Source of the DNA: Leptolyngbyaceae cyanobacterium M33_DOE_097
GTDB lineage: Bacteria; Cyanobacteriota; Cyanobacteriia; Leptolyngbyales; Leptolyngbyaceae
Length of the DNA: 33,210 bases
Direction of reading: 5' to 3'
NCBI GenBank assembly: GCA_015296075.1
Contig: DVDV01000286.1
Coordinates: forward strand, 1 to 33,210
The translations under genes and the position numbers were made by a program. The notes below the pieces were generated by a model. That model did not search any database. It saw only the letters and a list, made by a program, of their open reading frames with translations, and was not told the origin of the DNA. Positions 26,586 through 33,210 of this stretch are shown here, one piece after another; the first letter of the stretch is position 1, and each line of letters opens with the position of its first letter.

Positions 26586-26905
26586 TTGCGTCGCTGGTTG
26601 GAGCGGGGTGTAGCGGAAACTCATAAGATTTGTGCTGTCAAACGTGAGAACTCATGCGACGAGTAAGATGAGTTTGGGTAGATTCTGAAATGATCACTTT
26701 CTGGATCATTCCAATGGCTTTTGAAAAGTGATTGGGATGCGTGTTTGTTGATCATCGCTTAATCTGGTACATCGCTTGTATTCTTAGTTGCAAGCTGCTT
26801 GCTGTTTTTTTCCCGTTAGAACGTTAGAAGTACGGTAGAAGTGGTAATACTAGCTAGGACTGCGACCTGTAAACCGCTCTGCTGCAAGAGGATTTGGAGT
26901 TAAAC
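26586..26905. other. Intergenic region before the receiver-GAF gene
   Basis: About 320 bases with no convincing ORF. A hairpin with arms AATGATC (26689-26695) and GATCATT (26704-26710) is present but lacks a T-run. A promoter for the next gene is expected but not clearly seen. Confidence 0.4.
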
Positions 26906-27844
26906 ATGACTTACCCCACGCCCGAATTAGATAGCGTTAGCCGTCAGTTAACAAGCCTAGAGCGACCTAAAAAAGCAAAAATGCTGGTTGTTGATGACGA
27001 ACCTGATAATTTGGATCTGCTGTATCGTACATTTCGGCGTGATTTTCAGGTTTTAAAGGCAGAAAGCGGGGTGCAGGCACTAGCAGTTCTGGCAGAAGAA
27101 GGTGAGGTCGCGGTCATCATCTCTGACCAGCGTATGCCAGAAATGAAGGGCACGGAGTTTCTCAGTCGCACGGTGCCCGACTTTCCCGATACGATGCGGA
27201 TCATTTTGACGGGTTTTACTGATGTTGAAGACCTGGTTGAGGCGATCAACTCCGGACAGGTCTACCGCTACATCACGAAACCCTGGGATCCGACAGAGCT
27301 GAAAGCGGTTGTGCAACGGGCTGCTGAAACTTACGAGTTGTTGAAGCAACGCACAGAAGAGTTACAGCGATCGCAAGCACAAACAGCGCTCCTCTCAACC
27401 ATCACTCAAACAGCTCAGCAAGCTGAGTCCGTCGATGCTTGTCTGGAACCGATCGCCGCGGCGTTTGGCAAAAATTTCAAAGCGGATGTTTGTATTCTGC
27501 AACTGGTAGACAGTAACAGTTTGGTTACGGCTCAGGGGGTGTTTAGCCTGGGCGGTGCGGCTACGAACTGGTTGGCAAACGACCCGCTTGTGCAAGCTGC
27601 GATCGCCTCACAGCAGATTCAAGTGTCTGTGAATATTCCGGCTGACACCAATCTTTCAGCGGTTGAGCATTACACAGCATCGGGGACACAGGCTCATCTC
27701 GCGATCCCGATTATGTACCGCAAACAAGTTTTGGCTTTGTTGTCGCTCCAATGGTTACAGCCTTGCACCTTGACTGAAGAAGAATTGGTGATGTTGCACC
27801 TTTCGGCTCAGCAAGTGGCGCTTGCGATCGTTTGCCTCCGCTAA
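26906..27844 (+). CDS. Response regulator with GAF domain
   Basis: This 312-residue soluble protein has a receiver domain from about residue 24 to 145 with acidic pocket VVDDEPDN, phosphoacceptor Asp74 in IISDQRMPEM and Lys125 in YITKPWDP. A coiled-coil stretch (LLKQRTEELQRSQAQ) joins it to a GAF domain (about 165-312). The receiver belongs to the RpfG-like group (ISDQRMPEM, LTGFTD, YRYITKPWD), usually joined to HD-GYP or kinase output, but here the output is only the GAF domain. It could therefore act by binding a ligand or a partner kinase. An in-frame TTG at 26894 is possible; ATG 26906 is preferred, with TTGGAG six bases ahead. Confidence 0.9.
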   Translation: MTYPTPELDSVSRQLTSLERPKKAKMLVVDDEPDNLDLLYRTFRRDFQVLKAESGVQALAVLAEEGEVAVIISDQRMPEMKGTEFLSRTVPDFPDTMRIILTGFTDVEDLVEAINSGQVYRYITKPWDPTELKAVVQRAAETYELLKQRTEELQRSQAQTALLSTITQTAQQAESVDACLEPIAAAFGKNFKADVCILQLVDSNSLVTAQGVFSLGGAATNWLANDPLVQAAIASQQIQVSVNIPADTNLSAVEHYTASGTQAHLAIPIMYRKQVLALLSLQWLQPCTLTEEELVMLHLSAQQVALAIVCLR

Positions 27845-27871
27845 GCGAGAACCTGTTGAGTCCCGCTTAGC
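27840..27871. terminator. Stem-loop between convergent genes
   Basis: GCTAAGCG (27840-27847, overlapping the stop codon) and CGCTTAGC (27864-27871) form a perfect 8-bp stem with a 16-base loop. Flanking T-runs are weak, but its position between two convergent gene ends suggests a shared terminator. Confidence 0.55.
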
Positions 27872-27887
27872 TTTGAGGCGTTGTGGA

Positions 27888-30269
27888 TCAAGCGCGCAAC
27901 ACGGCTTTTGCCTTCTTTAAGTAACGGGCGCGATCGTCTAAACCGTTGGTGCCGCCGTTGATGCGGCGAGTAACGGCAAGCAAGTTGTCCTGGTCAGCCA
28001 ACTTGTTAATGTTGTTGGTATCCCAGAACCAGCCAGCTGCCATGATTGCGTAGGGTGCCTGTTCGACCAGTTCGGGTTTGGCAACGCAATCGACACCGAT
28101 CGCCTTCGAAAATTTTTCGTAGTTGGCTCGCCCTGTTAGCTGAATCAATCCTCGCCCTAAGAAGCGTTTGCCATCTCCCGGCTGAATGTTACCCAGATCT
28201 CTACGCCCTTCGTAGCGCACTTGCCACTTGTTTGGTCCCCAGATTTCGCGTACATAGCGGAAACCACCACTTTCATGCATGACTTGCGCTAGAAAATGAG
28301 CGATCCGTAAAGGAGTGTTGATCTCAAACTTGTTGAGTGTTTCGTTAACTCCAGGGGCAAAGGCTCGCAGACGCTCTCGATAGCCACTGCTGCCTGCAAT
28401 CTCTAGCAATTGCTCAGCCGTAATCAGTTGGTGAATCGTCTTAGAACCCGAACCGCCACCACCAATGATGGTGATCAGGCGATCGTTGCCACGATTTTCT
28501 TTGGGTAGCTGAATGGGTTGGATGCCTCCTTTCGTTGCAGGTTTGTGACCGGGGCGTGAAATGAAGTGAACCCAAAATTCTCCACCTGTCATGCAGGTTT
28601 CACGAATCATTTTGTACGAGTAAGTCAGGGCTTTACCCCGTTCAGGATTGCTGCGATCGTTGCGTCGATATCCGCCGGGAATCCACTCCCCGTAAGGATC
28701 GTGGGCAATTAAACCACGCTCGTTATAGCCAATCACACAAACAATATGTCCATAACTGGTGAAATAGCCATGGATCACAGCCGGGTTGCCCTGGGCTAAC
28801 CACTGTTTGAGCTGCTCTAGCGTTGCACGAGAGTTAAAGTTGTCGTCACAACCGTAAGCCTCGGCAGCCTTTGCCAGATCATGGGGCGAGTGACGGCGCA
28901 GACCTCTTGCTTCTAACCAATCTTGCAGCTCGTCTTCAAACTGTTTTCTGGGATTTTTTTGCGGCACACCAAAATATTTGAGGCACATCGCAATGCTGGT
29001 GACATTGCAGCTCCCAAAAGGATTTTTGGAATTGTCAAGCTGTGATAAGTAGGGCACTGCAAGCTTCACAACCCCGTTGTTGCTAGCGGGCGGGCGCGGA
29101 GTTACAACGGGTGGCGTGATTGAGAGCCGCTGCCCTGATCGGAGTGTGACTTCGACGTGATTCGAGTAAACATACCAGGTGTTGCGATTCCCCGGACCAA
29201 ACCCTTGACTAAAGGTGATGTAGAAGTGTTTATCGTCGGCTTGTTTGTAAGCTAAGACCTCAACCGTTGTACCAGAGGCGATCGCAAACTTCTGATCTTC
29301 CCCTAACGTACTGGCTGAGGCGGCACTCAGCTTTAACACGGTGTCTTTGACGATTTTCATCGTTGCAACAGCTTGAGCAGAGGTGCCGGGTTTGGTGCTC
29401 AAACTACTTGCGGCAGCTAGCACTCCCTCGATTGCGTCGGCTGAGATAGGGGTATCGGCTTCACCGTCCGTTTCAGCTTCCAAGTCTTCTGTCGTCACAT
29501 AAGAGGCTGAACCGTTTGGATAGGCTTCAAACGTTGCGTCCGTCTCCTCTGCGGGGGTATACGCGAAAACGGGTTCATCGCTGGCCACAGGTGCATAGGT
29601 TTCAGCAGAAGCTTCAGCCATCTCTGGAGCATAAGCTGGGATCGGCGTTTGATAGTTCGGATCCATCCGCGCAATCAAGTTTGGGTCGCGTGAAACAGTC
29701 CGAGCATTTTCTAAGAAACTTTCGATCTCCTGTTCTTGCTTGGCCTGTTGTTTCATCAACTCTGAGATGTAGTTCTGCACATCTTGTTTGATGATGCTTT
29801 CAACCGCTCCTGCAAAAAGTGGGAAATTCTCTTCGTGGCTTCTCAAATTGCTGTACCCACCACTCGATTGCAAGTAGTTCCAGCCTTCAGCTTTGAGGTC
29901 TTCCGACATGCGGCGGTAGTCACGCCAGCGATCGCCAAATCGACAAAATTCTTCAATCGCCGCACTAATCGCGATCACTTGGCTGAGGGCAAAGGCGACG
30001 TGGGGCAGCCATTTCGCGACTTCGTTGTTGCGCCCCAATTGCACGCTGATCCCGACTAGCGCTGGTAGAATCACCCCCCCAATAATCGTTGTGAGGCGCA
30101 GTCGGTAATGCCAACGGCGACTTTGATCGGCTTTTTTGTCAGCCCAAATCACTTGATCTAGCCAGCGTTCTTTTAAGGATTCTCGATACAGGTCAGGTAG
30201 TTCTATATCATCGATCAACTCGCCCAGCTTCTGGCGCAAATACTCGTGGTAGGTCTTCTTTTTAGCCAT
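27888..30269 (-). CDS. DUF4231 (SLATT-like) protein fused to C39-like peptidase and GH19 endolysin domain
   Basis: This 793-residue, multi-domain membrane protein has the following order. Residues 1-190 are a DUF4231 domain with two closely spaced helices (about 57-78 and 88-107) flanked by basic segments (KERWLDQ..WADKKAD; RWRDYRRMSEDLKAEGW) and a Gln/Glu-rich coiled coil. Residues about 190-300 are an acidic disordered linker, and about 305-380 a small beta-rich domain. A C39-like papain-fold peptidase spans about 405-570 with Cys421, His508 and Asp524. A GH19 chitinase/endolysin domain occupies about 610-793 with catalytic Glu666 (MHESGGF) and Glu687 (RYEGRRDLGN). No signal peptide is present and the basic flanks predict both ends in the cytoplasm. 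ATG 30269 is supported by alignment with the paralogue upstream. Enzyme residues look intact. Confidence 0.87.
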   Translation of the reverse strand: MAKKKTYHEYLRQKLGELIDDIELPDLYRESLKERWLDQVIWADKKADQSRRWHYRLRLTTIIGGVILPALVGISVQLGRNNEVAKWLPHVAFALSQVIAISAAIEEFCRFGDRWRDYRRMSEDLKAEGWNYLQSSGGYSNLRSHEENFPLFAGAVESIIKQDVQNYISELMKQQAKQEQEIESFLENARTVSRDPNLIARMDPNYQTPIPAYAPEMAEASAETYAPVASDEPVFAYTPAEETDATFEAYPNGSASYVTTEDLEAETDGEADTPISADAIEGVLAAASSLSTKPGTSAQAVATMKIVKDTVLKLSAASASTLGEDQKFAIASGTTVEVLAYKQADDKHFYITFSQGFGPGNRNTWYVYSNHVEVTLRSGQRLSITPPVVTPRPPASNNGVVKLAVPYLSQLDNSKNPFGSCNVTSIAMCLKYFGVPQKNPRKQFEDELQDWLEARGLRRHSPHDLAKAAEAYGCDDNFNSRATLEQLKQWLAQGNPAVIHGYFTSYGHIVCVIGYNERGLIAHDPYGEWIPGGYRRNDRSNPERGKALTYSYKMIRETCMTGGEFWVHFISRPGHKPATKGGIQPIQLPKENRGNDRLITIIGGGGSGSKTIHQLITAEQLLEIAGSSGYRERLRAFAPGVNETLNKFEINTPLRIAHFLAQVMHESGGFRYVREIWGPNKWQVRYEGRRDLGNIQPGDGKRFLGRGLIQLTGRANYEKFSKAIGVDCVAKPELVEQAPYAIMAAGWFWDTNNINKLADQDNLLAVTRRINGGTNGLDDRARYLKKAKAVLRA

Positions 30270-30334
30270 TATTGATTTACCCAAGCGTAAGGAATAGATG
30301 CAGATTTGGTTTCGCTAACATCTGAAAATAGTCG

Positions 30335-32023
30335 TTATCGTAAGAGGCGGTAGATTGTACTCGCACCACCGTAGTAGCCATCAAAGTCAGTGTTTGACTC
30401 CCATCGAAACTCCGCTCTTGAAGAAGAATTGGAGAGAACTCGGTTGCACCCGTCGTCTAGACCAATGCCAATGTGGCGATCGCCACTGGCAATTACCAGA
30501 TCACCTGCCTTTGCTTCTTCTCTAGAAACCAGTTGACCCCTACCGTTTTTAAGGGCATCGACGAGAGATTCCACCAGGTTTTGGTTTTCACCCAGCGGGC
30601 TGATGCCTGCTTTTTCTAGCACTCGATTCACTGTCCAGGCGCAGGCGTTGCGTCCCCCATCAGGCCCCGCAGCCGTAGAGAAACCCCTGAGGCTAAGGGC
30701 TGCCGCCACAATTTCAGCATTGAGATTGACTCTAGTGGGCGTTGGGTCAGGTGCGCCAACCTCTAACTCTGAAGATGGGGTGGCTGACTCAGGCACGGGT
30801 TCCACAGTTGGGACTGACCCATTGTTAGAATCGGGGACTGCCAGAGTTGTAGGAAAAGTTTCTGATGGGTCGGTTGAGTCTAAGTTTGTCGCAGGTTCGA
30901 CCCTGGCCTCATCAGCTGCGATGCCTAAAGCTTCAGCCGCCTCAGAGATAACGACTGAGGTAGTGACGGTTGAATCGATATCAGGCTGCTCTTCCGATCT
31001 AGCTGGGTAGCGTAACTCAACCGGATAGTCGGGTGGATAGTCTGACTCAACGACGGTGTCTGTCTCAGGGAGGTAAGGATCCTCCATGGCTTCGGCGTAG
31101 CGAGACGCAACGGGATAGTCGGACTCAAGTGAGTCATCTAGCTCAGTGGAATAGTCGGCATCTCTGATGTAGCCGGAATCCTCATCTGTGTAATCGTAGC
31201 GGTTTGAATAATCTAAATCGATTGACTCACCAGTGGAGTAACTCGACGCAGAGTAACTAGGGGCATAGCCGGAAGCGGAAAGGTATTCCCCATCCGAGGA
31301 GTAAGTGTTGCTGCCAGACAAACGGGTCAAACTGCTGGGGTATTGGTCAGTCGTGACTGCTTTCGCCTCTTGCAAAAACTTTTCAATTTCCTGGTCTTGC
31401 TTGGCTTGTTGTTTCATTAAGTCAGAGATGTAGTTTTGCACATCTTGTTTGATGATGCTTTCGACACGCCCTGCAAATAAACTGTAGCGATCGCCATGAG
31501 TTGCCCGTTTCTTGGGTGCAGCAGGCTCCACCTCGACAGGAATTTCTTCAACCACGACCCGATACTTTTTCTTGAGATCGGTGATTGAGTTGCTAGTGTA
31601 TTGATAGGGGCCGCTGAGTTGAAGATATTGCCAGCCTTCGGCTTTAAGGTCTTCTGACATGCGGCGGTAGTCACGCCAGCGCTCGCCAAACCGACAAAAC
31701 TCTTCGACAGCCGCACTAATTGCAATCACTTGGCTGAGGGCAAAAGCAAAGTAAGGCAGCCACGTGGTCAACCAGGGATTGGCATCGACGAGTTGCACAC
31801 TGATCCCTACCAGGGCTGGCAGTGTCACCCCACCAAGGATAGTTGTGAGCCGGAGACGGTAATGCCACCGCCGACACTGATCGGCTTTTTTATCGGCCCA
31901 AATCATCTGGTCGAGCCACCGTTCTTTCAGCGATCGCTTGTGAAACTCATTCAGCTCTAACCCGTTGATCAGGTCCTCCATCTTTTTCCGCAGATAAGTG
32001 CGATAGTCTTTTTTGTTAGCCAT
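30335..32023 (-). CDS. DUF4231 (SLATT-like) protein fused to NlpC/P60- or CHAP-like domain
   Basis: This 562-residue paralogue of the downstream gene lies 65 bases upstream of it on the same strand. Its first ~220 residues match the partner closely, including RRWHYRLRLTT, the two membrane helices (about 57-78 and 90-110), the WRDYRRMSEDLKAEGW block and the IIKQDVQNYIS.LMKQQAKQ coiled coil, with one extra 30-residue insert. A long Tyr/Ser/Asp-rich disordered linker (about 235-435) leads to a C-terminal domain of about 125 residues. Cys461 in RNACAWTVN and His517 in GDLVIASGDRHIGIG fit a papain-like amidase/endopeptidase (NlpC/P60 or CHAP type). No signal peptide is present. The frame extends to 32095, but ATG 32023 aligns with the partner's start. 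The exact C-terminal family is uncertain. Confidence 0.85.
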   Translation of the reverse strand: MANKKDYRTYLRKKMEDLINGLELNEFHKRSLKERWLDQMIWADKKADQCRRWHYRLRLTTILGGVTLPALVGISVQLVDANPWLTTWLPYFAFALSQVIAISAAVEEFCRFGERWRDYRRMSEDLKAEGWQYLQLSGPYQYTSNSITDLKKKYRVVVEEIPVEVEPAAPKKRATHGDRYSLFAGRVESIIKQDVQNYISDLMKQQAKQDQEIEKFLQEAKAVTTDQYPSSLTRLSGSNTYSSDGEYLSASGYAPSYSASSYSTGESIDLDYSNRYDYTDEDSGYIRDADYSTELDDSLESDYPVASRYAEAMEDPYLPETDTVVESDYPPDYPVELRYPARSEEQPDIDSTVTTSVVISEAAEALGIAADEARVEPATNLDSTDPSETFPTTLAVPDSNNGSVPTVEPVPESATPSSELEVGAPDPTPTRVNLNAEIVAAALSLRGFSTAAGPDGGRNACAWTVNRVLEKAGISPLGENQNLVESLVDALKNGRGQLVSREEAKAGDLVIASGDRHIGIGLDDGCNRVLSNSSSRAEFRWESNTDFDGYYGGASTIYRLLR

Positions 32024-32064
32024 TTTGTCTACTCGCAGCACAAGGATAAAGATTAAGTTGAGTC

Positions 32065-32643
32065 TTAAAACACGTTGGTGGAAAGGCAGATCCACCTCTC
32101 CTGGCGGGAAAGGTCGTTCAGTCGCGTTGATGGTGGGTCGCTTTGGCTTTCGCGATCGCGCATCAAAACTTCAAGTAAATCGAGGCGTGAAGCATCTCTT
32201 GGGCGATCGTGATGCTCAGTATTATTCGTCAGTGTGCTGCGCGCGCGCAATTTGACCCAGTCAAATAGAAACTTTGGGAGGCTGTTTCGGTGCCCTGTAG
32301 CTCGAATTCGGTTACAGAACGCTGAGACGTGCAAGTCTTGTTTTTGGAGTGCCAGTTGAGCTTCTAGCCTACTGCTGGGCGAGTCAGCTAATTGAGACGT
32401 AATAATAAAGCGGCAGGGTAGGGCAAAGGCATCATCGTCTTGCTGTTGGTCATCAACTCTAAGAGCGCAGTTATCAAAGCCAGGTAAGGCTTCAACTCGT
32501 TGAGTGATTAACAACTCGGCTGATTTGTTAGCAGACAATCTGCCATCGACTCTCTGCAAAGAGCCGAAAGCATTCTGGAAAGGTTTCATAGCGGTAGATG
32601 CTAGGAATAGGTGACGATTCAAACTGCTTCCTGAGAGAAGCAC
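32065..32643 (-). CDS. Doubtful hypothetical ORF
   Basis: This is a 192-residue open frame on the same strand as the DUF4231 pair and just upstream of it. The translation has some protein-like stretches (SAELLITQRVEALPGF; LPCRFIITSQLADSP) but no domain, no clear ribosome binding site and a ragged composition. It could be a remnant, a fast-evolving small gene or chance. A position directly ahead of the DUF4231 pair is the only reason to keep it listed. Confidence 0.22.
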   Translation of the reverse strand: MLLSGSSLNRHLFLASTAMKPFQNAFGSLQRVDGRLSANKSAELLITQRVEALPGFDNCALRVDDQQQDDDAFALPCRFIITSQLADSPSSRLEAQLALQKQDLHVSAFCNRIRATGHRNSLPKFLFDWVKLRARSTLTNNTEHHDRPRDASRLDLLEVLMRDRESQSDPPSTRLNDLSRQERWICLSTNVF

Positions 32644-32653
32644 AGAAACCCAG

Positions 32654-32729
32654 AGCTACTTCCGCTCCTTTAGCTGAAAGTCTCCTATCAATCAATAGGT
32701 AACTCGTTATTCAGGCAAAGGAAGTAGCT
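32654..32729. repeat. Long-loop inverted repeat
   Basis: AGCTACTTCC (32654-32663) and GGAAGTAGCT (32720-32729) are perfect 10-base inverted arms 56 bases apart. The right arm is followed by TTTT on the plus strand, so this may be a terminator for something read rightward or a small-element border. Confidence 0.5.
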
Positions 32730-33210
32730 TTTGTCATTAAAGTCCACTCATTTGGTGGATGTAATGATCATGATCATATTCTTCCGTGATCGAACGGAAT
32801 ACTCATTAAGCAAATATAAAATTTTTATCTAAGCGATTGGTTTTTCCTTAATACTTTCGATCCTGAGTCAGTTGGTGCATTCAATTCAGCTCGATTTTTG
32901 GAAGCTTAAGCGCAGCCAAACCCAGGCGAGAAGAGGGTTGAGCGTTGGGCGAGGTCAAAATATGCCGTTAGCTCTAAGATGCCTCTCGATGTATATGGAT
33001 TTGGATTTTACTGTCGATGAGAGTAAAATCTCCTTGGAGCTTTTGCGTGACACGCCCCATCCTGAAGATTAGAGGAGCCTTGAAGAGGGTAAAACCCCAA
33101 CCAACTCAATACCCCAATTAGTCATCGATTTTCAACAGCACAAACCGTAACTGTTACAGATCCGAGACATCCTCTGTGTGGACGTACCCTACCTTTAGTT
33201 GGTATCACGA

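Larger units (their letters stand above)
32024..33210. other. Right-end region with no confident gene
   Basis: About 1.2 kb. A minus-strand frame at 32065-32643 (192 residues from ATG 32643) and a plus-strand frame at 32872-33072 (66 residues, TTG start) exist, but neither translation shows a known domain. The first could be a diverged or non-coding frame and is held at low confidence. The region has a palindrome ATTTGAC-CCA-GTCAAAT (32250-32266), a perfect 14-bp palindrome ATGATCATGATCAT (32764-32777) and a hairpin at 32654-32729. The promoter of the DUF4231 pair must lie in its left part. Confidence 0.4.

Noticed and set aside
32872-33072. A 66-residue plus-strand ORF with TTG start at the right end
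   Set aside because: No recognisable family or ribosome binding site; not strong enough to call as a gene.

Overview
This window reads as cyanobacterial chromosome. The HIP1 palindrome GCGATCGC and its GCGATCG half forms recur inside and between genes over almost the whole length. Several proteins match families found mainly in cyanobacteria (DUF1816, DUF3122, DUF4231 fusions). Purine-rich and pyrimidine-rich low-complexity arrays lie between genes, as in filamentous, Leptolyngbya-like genomes. The genus cannot be fixed from the sequence. I see no tRNA, rRNA, CRISPR array, transposase or phage structural gene, so most of this is chromosomal backbone with one accessory-looking block at the right end.

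Layout, left to right. (1) 1-1.7 kb: a G-rich array, then a minus-strand protein made of 12 TPR repeats. (2) 2.5-7.0 kb: a surface-polysaccharide cassette on the plus strand with a membrane acyltransferase, a processive family-2 glycosyltransferase and a Tat-exported glycoside hydrolase. It is followed at 7.4 kb by a small stand-alone MshEN domain that may bind c-di-GMP. (3) 7.8-11.4 kb: an AEC transporter, a VanY-like D,D-carboxypeptidase paired with a GNAT acetyltransferase, and a Bax-inhibitor-1 family membrane protein, with a pyrimidine repeat array and a bidirectional terminator between the last two. (4) 11.7-18.4 kb: a PAS protein, an MGME1-like PD-(D/E)XK nuclease, a GAF-PP2C phosphatase, a small membrane protein, argH, and a receiver-histidine kinase hybrid. 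(5) 19.4-21.8 kb: mrnC (Mini-RNase III) overlapping rlmB by four bases, then a DUF1816 protein. The rlmB product carries a long Arg/Asp-rich tandem-repeat N-terminus. (6) 22.0-27.8 kb: pepA, a DUF3122 protein, a HupE/UreJ metal permease, hisF, a small membrane protein and a receiver-GAF regulator. (7) 27.9-32.0 kb: two tandem paralogous DUF4231 proteins on the minus strand. (8) 32.0-33.2 kb: no confident gene.

The most unusual part is block 7. Both proteins have nearly the same N-terminal two-helix membrane domain (DUF4231, related to the SLATT pore-effector group) and a disordered linker, then different C-terminal cell-wall-type enzymes. One carries a C39-like cysteine peptidase plus a GH19 chitinase/endolysin domain; the other carries an NlpC/P60- or CHAP-like Cys/His domain. 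Predicted topology puts the lytic domains in the cytoplasm, so each protein looks like a holin and an endolysin joined in one chain. A programmed-lysis or conflict role is inference.

Other points worth attention: mrnC has no usable ATG/GTG/TTG before its conserved core and may start at CTG; the 24-5-24 residue spacing of the MshEN motifs lies next to the polysaccharide genes; the pyrimidine array has run into the end of the GNAT gene.
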